Origin: Gerris lacustris | Lineage: Eukaryota; Arthropoda; Insecta; Hemiptera; Gerridae | Assembly (NCBI GenBank): GCA_951217055.1 | Contig: OX578276.1 | Coordinates: 31,705,505-31,769,504, forward strand | Reading direction: 5' to 3' | Length of the DNA: 64,000 nt | Shown: one piece after another, positions 35,516 through 64,000 of the stretch | Layout of the letters: the number at the start of each line of letters is the position of its first letter | How positions within the stretch are numbered: position 1 is the first letter of the stretch | Notes under the pieces: generated by a model | Database searches by the model: none | Told to the model about the DNA's origin: nothing | The model's input: the letters and a program-made list of their open reading frames with translations, nothing else | Position numbers and translations under genes: made by a program

Positions 35516-36479
35516 TCTAACTGTTTGATTGATATTAAAATATTCGATGTTTATTTTTGTTGATTTATTTCTAATTTAATTATTAATCGTTCTCTGAGAG
35601 AAGTGTGTTCGCGTGATAATTGTTGAGGTGTAAGACCTAGTCACAGGTGCTCTACAAGTGATCCGTTGAGAAGCCGTATTGTTAAATGCAATACAATCGA
35701 TAAAGACTTAAATAAATTAACAATATCATAAAGTCTTGTATAAGCGTGACCTTGCCATAAAATTATCCTCAATTGTTCTTACTTTAATAATCAACGTCAT
35801 ATTTCAAAACGATTATTGGCTGGCATAAAGTATCAATTTTATATTACCTCTTCCTGGAAGAAGAAATGAAAAATAAAATAAATGGCTGAAAGAAAAACAT
35901 TTTTCCAACCCAATATATAATTCATACTAAACAAGTTGTACGACAAAGAAATTTAATTCTGAATTAATAATTTTTTGTAAGTATGTTACATGATCTATTT
36001 AATTCTTACACATGTTCGTACTAACTGTTTATTTAAAATACTTTTTTATTCTCCTAAGTTTGTTCATTATTTATGCTGACCGCGTGTATGAAACCATTTT
36101 TTGCAAAAAAGAAAGTTTCTTAGACAAACGATAAAAATGGTATTTGAGTTTATTTTTCTGTTACATTTACATGTTCCTATAACTGTCTATGAGTGTGTAC
36201 TTGTTTTCTTCAAATTACAGGTTTTTAATGTTTTCGTTTGGTATATTTAATTTAAAGTAAACAACGTGAGAAATAAAACGGATCTTTCTTTTTTCGGTCG
36301 ACGATGGGGATATTAAAATTAAAGGTAAATTAATAATAGGCTTGTCTTAGAACTTAAGCACCTACTACACTTAAGTGCTGTATTTGCTCTGGTGGAGCAT
36401 AGAGTTGAATACGAATTGGCGCAAGCCTTGTTATCTGACACTATCTCTTCCCCTTTCTCTTAATCCCTCGTAATGAATT
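35516..36479. other. RDH-A upstream region
   Basis: About 1 kb of AT-rich, largely non-repetitive sequence upstream of the RDH-A start. It should hold the promoter, but I cannot identify a TATA box or initiator with confidence. Confidence 0.4.
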
Positions 36480-37320
36480 TTTTAAATTCTACCTCTAATG
36501 TGTCTCCTGTCCTCCTTTCTCTTGTCTACTGCCTCTTGGTTTTAGTCTCGTGTCACCTGTCTCTTGTCTAGAGTCTCGTGCCTCTTGCCTATCTTGTCTC
36601 TCTTCTCGTGTCTCTAGTCTCTTATTTCATGACTTCTTTCTTGTCTCTCCTATGCCTCTTGTCTTCTGTCTTGTCACCTGTCTCTTGTTTCGAGTCTCTT
36701 GTCTCGTGTCACCTGTCTCTTTTCTAGTGTCTCGTGTCTCTTGTCACTTCTCTCATGTCTCGTGTTTCTTGTCGTAAGAAGTCACAAGAGACACGAGACA
36801 AGAGAAGACAAGAGACACAAACAGACATGAGACATGAGACAAGAAGAGGTAAGAGACACGATCTAAGAAGAGACAAGAGACTCGAAACAAAAAGAGACAC
36901 GAGACGAGGTACATGAGAAAAGATAAGTACGAGACAAGACACGAGACGAGAAGATACATGAGACACGAGGCAAGAGACATGGGACATGAAGAAACACGAG
37001 ACACGATGAGACAAGAAGAGACAGGAAACGAGACATGAGACATAAAGAGCCATTACTACTACTACTATTATGTTCATGTCAACAACGTCTATTTTGGTCA
37101 TAGCAATGCTCATTTTAAACCGAGTTTCTGCAACCTATTTATTTTTTACAAAGTCAGAAGACCCTACCTTATTATAGTTTTCTTGTCTTGTGTCTCATTT
37201 CTCGTGTCTCTTGTTTTGTGCGTCTCTTCTTGTCGTCTCGTCTCTCATATCGCATATCTCGTGTCTCATATCTTATGCCTTCTGTCTCTTCTTGTCTTAA
37301 TGTCTCATTGCCTCGTGCCT
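36480..37320. repeat. Strand-switching TCTCGTGTCTCTTG array
   Basis: 36480-36772 is a pyrimidine-rich array of degenerate CTCGTGTCTCTTGTC units. At ~36775 it changes to its complement, purine-rich ACACGAGACAAGAG, which runs to ~37045. After the pseudo-exon it returns to the pyrimidine strand (37180-37320). The first two blocks form a giant imperfect palindrome. The open frames here encode only Ser/Cys/Val/Leu or Arg/Asp/Thr repeats and are not genes. Confidence 0.9.
37087..37175 (-). pseudogene. Broken duplicate of RDH-B last exon
   Basis: About 88 bp closely match the plus-strand sequence of RDH-B exon 7 around 39060-39148. Shared blocks are 'tttggtcatagc.atgctc', 'gtttctgcaacct' and 'ttttttacaaagtcagaag'. 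On the minus strand it reads SDFVKNK, then a TAG where RDH-B has GAG (Glu), then VAET.FKMSIAMTK. Its flank no longer has a clean acceptor. It is a non-functional exon copy caught between blocks of the TCTCGTG array, probably left by unequal crossing-over or loss of a third paralog. Confidence 0.85.
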
Positions 37321-37330
37321 TATGTAACTA

Positions 37331-37365
37331 AATATTTCCGATAAGTATAACTTATCGGAAATATT
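37331..37365. repeat. 16-bp-arm perfect palindrome
   Basis: aatatttccgataagt, three bases, then its complement. This is a small hairpin at the edge of the array. Confidence 0.85.
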
Positions 37366-37479
37366 TATGAAACTTAAATAGGGTGTTTTTTTAAAAAGAT
37401 TTTTCTTCTTTATTATAGGATAAAGATAATTGGTAAATAAAATATGTAAATGGCAATGAAGAAAGAAAACATATTTAGT

Positions 37480-38792
37480 TTCGGGGAACTGTAAATTGCA
37501 CCATTTGTTTTGAACGAAGTAAATCAAAGTATGAAATTGCACCAGTCCTGTTTAAAACGAAGTAAGTCAAACAATGTAAATTGCTTCACTACCTCTTGAA
37601 ACAAAGTAAATAAAATAGTGTAAATTGCACCACTTTTTTGCACAATAGGGCATTTGTAAATTGCACCATTTTTTTAAGATAAGGTATGTCTAACAATGTA
37701 AATTGCACCACTACCTCTTGAATTGATAAAAGTTCTTCTTCTTATTCTTAGTTCTTCATAAGGTGGGTACTTGGATACACACTAGGCCAACGAATGGCCA
37801 ACCAACGACCAACGGGCGTGTGGTCGAATCTTGGTCGGAAACCCTTGGCGTTGGGTCATCTCGTCTACACAGGAAGATATTGGGACCATAGGGTTTAGGC
37901 TAAGGGATTCGGTACGGTTCGGGTAGGAAGTAGGAAGGGATCCAACTTTCAGTTGGTTTCGTGAGTTGAATGTAGGTACTCTATGTGTATATTACTTCAC
38001 CTTATTATACAATTTTTTTCCGATATTTCAACTGAATTATCCGTGTTGGGTGTTTTCAAGACCTCCTGAGTGGTTTTCAGCATGACGTCTGTATGTGTGT
38101 ATGTATGTTATCATCGTAGCGCCCAGGGTATTTATTTTAACCTAGAGAATTGAAACTTGGCAGAAAAATCAGTCCTTGTCTGTAGTGGTGCTACCCGGAA
38201 AATCAACATTTCCCGCCATCTTGAACCCAGTTTCCTGAGTCGGAAATTAAAAAAAATCGAAAAGTGGTCCGATCAAATTGAAATTTGGCACGAATTTTCA
38301 TACTATCCGCCATTTTGAATTATGAAACTTTGGCGGTTAATAATACCGAAAGTATAAATACGTTTTTGACCTATAGCAGCATATCGTTAGAACCGGTTAA
38401 AACAAGGAACAAATATAAAAAAGTGGCCGAGGTACTCCGTACCCAATTTTTTATCCTTATAATTAAAACATAGTGCAATTCACATTTTTTTATACCTCGT
38501 AAAATCTTTTTTTTTTCTCATAATTAAAAAATGGTGCAGTTTAAATTATCCTAACGCACCATTTTATCGATGGTTTTTCAGAATAGAGGTTGAAAGGAAT
38601 TGGTGCAATGTACATATTTTGACCTACCTCGTTCTGGAAGGCAGTGGTGCAATTTACACTATTTACACTAGTTTTCCTTACCTCGTTTTGAGAAGTAGTA
38701 GTGGTGTAAATTACACGGCTTTTCTTACTTCGTAAAACATTCTATTTTATTTCTGCTAAAAAAATGGTGCAATTTACATATACCCATTTATT
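37480..38792. repeat. GTAAATTGCACCA repeats, inverted blocks around a 0.7 kb core
   Basis: 37480-37740 holds several copies of 'gtaaattgcaccact' spaced ~40-80 bp, with 'acctcttgaaacaaagtaa' between them. 38500-38792 holds the same unit on the other strand ('ggtgcaatttacac'). The core (37741-38490) includes a Thr/Asn-like 'ggccaacgaatggccaacc' stretch and a piece shared with 7630-7690. This looks like a foldback element with repetitive termini, lying just 3' of RDH-B. Confidence 0.65.
38787..38792 (-). promoter_or_regulatory. Possible poly(A) signal of RDH-B
   Basis: AATAAA on the minus strand, ~195 bases after the RDH-B stop codon. The position is plausible, but such hexamers are frequent in AT-rich DNA. 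Confidence 0.4.
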
Positions 38793-38985
38793 TCAACTTT
38801 CCAAAAAAACATTCATTAAGAAACATCCTACAAAAATTTAAACAACAGATTTAGAAATCTACAATGATGTAGGTTATAATAACTTAAGTGATCACAATAA
38901 CTTGTTATACTTAAACAAATAGTATATAGGATTGATGTCGCATTAAGAGGTAGGCCTTGTTGGGTGTCCTTATTAGTCTGAGAGT

Positions 38986-58982
<19,997 letters not shown>

Positions 58983-59447
58983 ATCGCTTCACTGAATAGT
59001 TCAATCAACTCAAACGTCTACTCTTTTTTTAAAAAGAAAAAAAAAAAGTTTCCGATATTTGAATAATAAATGTTCTTCTAATCTACGATAACACTCCCGT
59101 TTAACCTGTCAATAGGAAAACAATAAAATGTTAGATTATACATGCAAAAGAGACATTAAGTGTTATTTAACTTAGCTGTTAGTATTTCTCTAAGTTATGG
59201 GATAATCCAAACACATGTTCTACTTTTATTGTTTACTTTAAGACCATTCCTTTTGTATATATATCGTGCTTAAATCTACATCCCTCTGTCATTCGTCGAT
59301 AACTTTATATGGAATACTTATTGAAGCATTTATTTCAAGAAACGAATAACTGTCCCTACCATTTATAGTTGAATCGAGCGTAGAGAGCTTCCAACAATCA
59401 ACGAAATATGCTCCGTGTCTGTCTGTCTGTCTGCCTGTCTGAAACGT

Positions 59448-59765
59448 TGGACGATAACTTGAGTAAAAGTTGACCGATTTTGATTAAATTCGGTACACAT
59501 GTTCTTTTTACCAATGCTCAGGACGAGTTCGTTGGACAACGTTGTCTGCCCAAGCGTTCGCACGCAACGCTCGCGTAAACGTGTGCTTCAAAATTAAAAT
59601 TGGAATTTACGGACGGGAATAAATTCTTACTTTATCTATTCGACGAGACAAACATTTTTTTCAAAAACAACATTTTTTAGTAAAACCAACAGCGACACCG
59701 CTACGAATTGATAAAGATCGTTAAAATTATTAAAGCGGATCTAAACGTTTATAATAGAAAAAACA
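59448..59765. repeat. Dispersed repeat, direct mate of 6735-7040
   Basis: Shares 'gacgagttcgttgg', 'caacgctcgcgtaaa' and 'agtaaaaccaacagcgacac' with 6735-7040. A (GTCT)n tract precedes it at 59417-59436. Confidence 0.7.
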
Positions 59766-59957
59766 ATTTTTTACCGATATCTTACGTTCTAACGTAACGA
59801 TTTAAATAAAAGTTCATATACATCGTCTAATGCACAATTGAAACAGGCATGTAAAATTTCAACTTGATACATGCAGTAGTTTTTGTGTAGCGAAATGATT
59901 CATTTTATAATTACTATTTTCTTATCTTTTTTCTTCTATGATTACAAAAAGATATGA

Positions 59958-60552
59958 AATCTCAACAAAAACACTTATGTAAAAAAATAAGCCAAGTCTC
60001 GTGTAAAAAGTTGTGAGATCATAGGTGTAGCAAAGTTTCCCTCGTCTAATTTATCCAGTACAAGTAAATAATGTGACTGCCCCCCCCCCCCCCTCTATTC
60101 GTTGTCCCTCACAAACACAAACATATTATTTTCAATATTAATCTACATGTTTAAATTTAAAAACATTTTCTGACTTGGCGCAAATACGCAGCACAAACTT
60201 ATTTAACTACAACAAATCAAATGATAAATTTTAATTTTTAATTTTAGTGTCGCAGCATGAGAATACAAAATTTTATGTGACACTGCTATCTAATTTTAGC
60301 CTCTTTGTGTTGCGTATTTGCCATGTCAGAAAGTTATTTTAAATTTACACATGTAGATTAATATGGAAAATAAAATGTTTGTGTTTGTGAGGGACAAAGA
60401 ACAGAGAGGGGGACAGTCACAATCATTTACTTGTACTGGATAAATGAGACCCAGTTGAACTTACTTGGCCGAGGGAAATTTGGCCACACCTATGATCTCA
60501 CAACTTTTTACGCGAGAGTTGGCTTATTTTTTAAAGTGTTTTTGTTGAGATC
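59958..60552. repeat. ~595-bp foldback
   Basis: The left arm (59958-60190) and right arm (60295-60552) are imperfect reverse complements. Landmarks are 'atctcaacaaaaacact' with its complement, 'gtgagatcataggtgt', and 'gtccctcacaaacacaaac'. A C-run (60080-60092) in the left arm is shortened in the right arm. It has no open frame. Confidence 0.8.
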
Positions 60553-61092
60553 GGTTCTACCTTAAATTGTGCAATTTTTGATTCCCTCCCCCCCCCCCCC
60601 CCCCCCCTTACGTTTATTTTCTTTTTTATTATATATACATAGTATGTTACATATATTTTTTTTTATAATAGTTAGTTTCTATTACCTATTTTTTAAGTTT
60701 ATAGATTGACTCCAAGCTACGATTTAGAGAGTATTACATTAGTAACGGAATGAATGATGTGTAGTATTGTCCTTATTGTATTCCTAGAAGGTTTTTGAAA
60801 CTAAATTATTTAGGCATTTCATTTAATTGCTAGGCCTACATGATAACATGAAACATAGCCACTAATACCTAGCATGAGCCCCACGCGGAGTGCGGGTTGA
60901 AGGCTAGTTGTCTATAATAATAAAGAAGAAAAACAAGGGGACACTGTCGAATGTGTGGATAGGGTGCGAGGTGACAGGGAGTGGAGCATTCAGGTACTTT
61001 GATGAGGGTAAAGACCGAGGTGGCAACACTGAAGAATACTGATAGTTCATGAGTTAAAACATTATAGCATGTGATACATGCGACTTGTGTTA

Positions 61093-61253
61093 AGGCCCCC
61101 ATACACGATCAAACATTTTGCGCAAACCTGGTGTCAGGCAAATTTAGGCCATACACGTCAAACATCATGTTTGCGTAACATCAAACAGCCCTATACACGG
61201 TCAAAATACGGTCAAAATGGTTGCGCAAACATTTTGCCCGTGTATGGGGGCCT
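61093..61253. mobile_element. PIF/Harbinger-like MITE, 161 bp
   Basis: Ends AGGCCCCCATACACG and CGTGTATGGGGGCCT, flanked by TTA on both sides (61090-61092 and 61254-61256). The interior has repeated 'tttgcgcaaac' palindromes. Relative of 27443-27607. Confidence 0.85.
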
Positions 61254-61921
61254 TTAGTATGTAGTGTTAGTAAGAAGTTTTTTTTAAATAAATATAATAT
61301 ACATCTAAAATGTTTAATTTGATATTATTGTATTTATGATCTGATAATATGTATTGTATATTGTAGCTATACTATTAAGTATCATTTTTTGAAAGAGCTA
61401 CTGTCCACTTTCTGGTTTTTGGGGGGGGGGGGGGGTACAAAAAGGACATTTATGCCAATACTTTGTTTATTGGAGGAAGGGAGGGGGAGCTAATTTGAAA
61501 ATTTTGACCTATAAACCTATAGGACCGCCTGTGACAGCTTGTGTACTATTTTCATATTTTCAGGTGGAGAGGGGAGATAAGGGTAATAATATTGATTACT
61601 CCCCCCCCCACAAGTTAAAGCTAGGAACGTCCTTAGTTCGGAATGTAATGCATTACTTGCAATATAATAAGTGGATGACTCTTTCGATAAACTTAATTTT
61701 CTCAAGGAAAAATGGGATCTTTTTCCCAAGATCATGGCTGTTCATTTTCAAGCGTATATAAAAAAAACTTTGCCGACTATCAAAACTTTTTCTGATTATG
61801 TTCCGCAAATTATTCTTCTTATTTGATGAACTAGGAGAGAGGCAATTATTTTTATTTTTATTTTTTTTTAATTATTATTTTTTATATAAAAATTATCAAT
61901 AAAATTAGATTATTTTATATT

Positions 61922-61927
61922 TTTATT
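61922..61927 (-). promoter_or_regulatory. Poly(A) signal of the AKR gene
   Basis: AATAAA on the minus strand 47 bases after the stop codon, within an A/T-rich tail. Position is typical for a short 3' UTR. Confidence 0.6.
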
Positions 61928-61973
61928 AAATTTAAAAGTTTAGTGGGATTATCTATCTGTTTTATACTTGTAA

Positions 61974-63227
61974 CTAGCAATCCGGCCAGGGGAATAATGG
62001 ATGATCTTCGACTCCGGGGAACAGAAGCTTGAACAGACTCTTGTTGAACAGTCTACCTTGTTTGCCTTTGTCTAAGTTCTTAAGTTGGCACATGTCCGCA
62101 TCTTCAAGCTTGAAGTCATAAATATCAACGTTAGCACAAATAAATTTAGGATCGGAAGAGTTTGCTACCACGGCTAGGTTATCGTCTATTTGAAGAAGAT
62201 ACCTCAGTAGTATCTGATGCGGAGACTTGCAGAGTTTCTTGGCTAGTTCACATATGATGGGATCGTTTGTAGGACTCGGTTTGTCGTCACACTCTCCTTT
62301 CTCCTTCATAAATTTGACCATAGCCTCGGATCTGCCGAAAGGTGCGTATGCCGTTACCGTGCAACCCAATTCTTTAGCGACCTTTCTATACGACTTCTGC
62401 TGGAAGTAAGCGTGCATTTCGATTTGCACGTTCGAAGGTTTTACTTTGCTGCAATTAACTATTTCCTCGAGTTGATCGCAATTGAAATTCGCTAGACCTA
62501 TATACTTGCATTTTTTACATTCCACTGCTGTTTCCATGGCTTTCCATATGCAAGTGTGGTCCACTCTAGGATCGGGTTTGTATTTACCATCGCACTTTAT
62601 ACTGCCGGCCGGAAAATTAATCATATATAGATCGATGTAAGGTGTTTTTAACTGGGCTAACGATTTGCATAAAGACTCTTCCACTTTTTCGCACCTCATT
62701 GCGTCGAAGGGAAGTTTTGCTATTATGAAGATGTCTTCGCGTTTCAACTTGGCTTCATCCAATGCTGCTGGAATCGCACAACCTAGTATCTCCTCGTTGC
62801 CGTAGAACGTCGCCGTATCTATAGCTCGGTATCCTACCTTTAACGCTGTTGTCAATGCTTTCTGAGCAACTTTTAATTCGTCCGTTTTCCACGTGCCAAG
62901 AATAAGAGCTGGCATTTTCATACCTGTCTTGGCACAAACTATAGTCTCTTTACACAATTCTGTCCTTTCCTTAGGGCAGGTGTCACAGCATCCATCGTCT
63001 TTGGGAGGTGGCTTTTTTTTCCCATCGTCACAATCTTTATCTTTTTTATCTTTATTGCCTCCTAATTTGAAGTTTCTTTGAATCATCAAATTGGCATTGT
63101 AAATCCATGACAGAGGTAAAAATGATTCTTTTACTTCGCCTCTCAATATTTTCAGCGAATTTTTTATTCCTGCATTTGATTTGCTCAAAGAGCGCAAAGG
63201 AATACCTCTGCACCCGTAAATTGTCAT
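61974..63227 (-). CDS. Aldo-keto reductase family protein, intronless, catalytic His replaced
   Basis: 417 residues from ATG 63227 (the first ATG; the open frame itself begins at a GTG at 63242), stop TAG 61976-61974. Residues 1-55 are basic, Ser-rich and poor in acid, like a mitochondrial presequence. 56-98 form a Lys/Asp/Pro/Cys-rich linker (KKKPPPKDDGCCDTC). The TIM-barrel AKR domain follows from ~99 (GMKMPALILGTW). Asp137, Tyr142 and Lys171 sit at the exact family spacing (5 and 29 residues). The position of the catalytic His, 33 further on, is Asn204 (DLYMINFP instead of DLYxIHWP). The cofactor-loop Lys of IPKS is Asn356. GLANFN replaces GxSNFN. There are about 23 Cys, far more than usual. 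Normally such enzymes reduce aldehydes with NADPH, but activity here is doubtful. A later start at 63086 is possible. Confidence 0.9.
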   Translation of the reverse strand: MTIYGCRGIPLRSLSKSNAGIKNSLKILRGEVKESFLPLSWIYNANLMIQRNFKLGGNKDKKDKDCDDGKKKPPPKDDGCCDTCPKERTELCKETIVCAKTGMKMPALILGTWKTDELKVAQKALTTALKVGYRAIDTATFYGNEEILGCAIPAALDEAKLKREDIFIIAKLPFDAMRCEKVEESLCKSLAQLKTPYIDLYMINFPAGSIKCDGKYKPDPRVDHTCIWKAMETAVECKKCKYIGLANFNCDQLEEIVNCSKVKPSNVQIEMHAYFQQKSYRKVAKELGCTVTAYAPFGRSEAMVKFMKEKGECDDKPSPTNDPIICELAKKLCKSPHQILLRYLLQIDDNLAVVANSSDPKFICANVDIYDFKLEDADMCQLKNLDKGKQGRLFNKSLFKLLFPGVEDHPLFPWPDC

Positions 63228-63242
63228 TAGAGTAAATATCAC

Positions 63243-64000
63243 TTACTGATTTTCAAACTTTTAAATTCATCTTCTGACTTTTATCCGTAGCCTAATCTTA
63301 ATATGATTAATCTGTGCCCCTCACATTTTAAGTTACAGAATAATTTCTGTCTGAATTGTAAAACCGAATATTTAACTTATTTGACGTTTGTCAGTGTCAT
63401 TTGTGAATTTGTTTCAAATTTACGTACGAGATTAGATTATGTAGATAGCTAGTGACAAACACCAAACAAACATATCTGTAATAGTGGATCCAATCTTGCA
63501 CGGATTATTACCTAATAATGCGATGTATTCTGAACTCGCATATTTAGGATGTTCGCGGTAATAATAATCATTGCCTACTCAAAAAGACCTTTAATTTCAT
63601 ATGCAACATGACATATGACTTATAATCCCGGTCACTTTTAAAATTATGTCATAATATGGATTTTTTTTTCTCGACTCATCTAGAGCTTTAAAATAATTTT
63701 AGCATACATTTTTTTCAACACCCTCACTTCGGGCACATTTGTTTTCAAAATGGTGGCAACTTTTTACTTTTCTTCACCTTCTCCGAAGGTATATAGGAAA
63801 AGTATTGTTTGTAATCATTTTACATGTTCTTTTCCTAATTGAGCTGAGCGAAGCGAAGCTCTCATACCACACTTTGCATTTTTTTGGACGCATACTCCTC
63901 CTGAACGGCTACACCGATCCGCACAAAATTCGGTACGGTCATAGTGATCAACCTCAGGAAGGTATAAATCTGAAATGGTCCAAATTGGTACACAGGGGTA
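63243..64000. other. AKR upstream flank
   Basis: 63243-63660 is AT-rich, apparently single-copy, and should contain the AKR promoter. 'aaaatcagtaagtg' on the minus strand at about 63240-63253 could be an initiator (TCAGT) or an unused donor-like site. 63700-64000 is dispersed-repeat debris ('gaaaagtattgtttg', 'gctacaccgatccgcacaaaattcgg') ending in a motif of the 1092/31742 repeat. Confidence 0.5.

Larger units (their letters stand above)
60553..61973. other. AKR 3' spacer with C/G runs and a MITE
   Basis: Contains C-run 60588-60607, an AT-rich region, the MITE at 61093-61253, G-run 61421-61435 and C-run 61601-61609. Open frames here overlap these runs and are not recognised. Confidence 0.5.

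Noticed and set aside
36550..37113. Open frames rich in Ser, Cys, Val and Leu on both strands
   Set aside because: They are by-products of the TCTCGTG array; only the 37087-37175 part has gene origin, as a broken exon.
62227..63081. Plus-strand and second-frame open frames across the AKR gene
   Set aside because: They are antisense or out-of-frame shadows of the AKR coding sequence.

Overview
The window is AT-rich, repeat-dense nuclear DNA from an animal, most likely an insect. The signs are split genes with GT-AG introns of 1.3 to 14 kb, long (AT)n tracts, tRNA- and 5S-derived SINEs, and hAT, PIF/Harbinger-like, pogo-like and Helitron-like non-autonomous elements. I cannot name the species. 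Only three protein-coding loci are supported, all on the minus strand; most of the rest is transposable-element debris, foldbacks and microsatellites.

Two loci are tandem paralogs of a short-chain dehydrogenase of the retinol dehydrogenase 11/12/13 type (classical SDR fold). RDH-B (58982 to 38986) can be assembled completely from seven exons with matching phases: 1005 nt including the stop, 334 residues, with TGANSGIG, NNAG, Ser164, Tyr190 and Lys194. RDH-A (35515 to 2657) has five recognisable exons with the same codon numbering, but exons 2 and 3 are fused. RDH-A also has a one-base insertion in exon 1, Cys in place of catalytic Ser164, and no last exon visible in the window. Its N terminus starts MGCGSS, an acylation-type motif. 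A broken copy of the RDH-B last exon (37087-37175) lies between the two genes, inside a strand-switching polypyrimidine/polypurine array.

The third locus (63227 to 61974) is an intronless aldo-keto reductase of 417 residues. It has a presequence-like N terminus and a Lys/Pro/Cys-rich linker. Asp, Tyr and Lys of the catalytic tetrad are at exact family spacing, but the His is Asn.

Layout: 1-35515 is RDH-A and its introns (intron 2 carries a 2.67 kb hAT element with a perfect 8-bp target duplication, a duplicated segment and arrays of a ~145-bp module; intron 1 carries minisatellites, MITEs, palindromes and a Crypton-like relic). 35516-38985 is the intergenic region with satellite and pseudo-exon. 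38986-58982 is RDH-B; its introns hold a 626-bp palindrome, a pogo-like element inside an (AT)n tract, a 5S-derived SINE, a Helitron-like element, and a 3.6 kb element also inside an (AT)n tract. 58983-61973 is repeat-rich spacer. 61974-63227 is the aldo-keto reductase, and the remainder is its upstream flank. Both gene families are NAD(P)(H)-dependent carbonyl or alcohol oxidoreductases, but nothing in the sequence shows that they act in one pathway.
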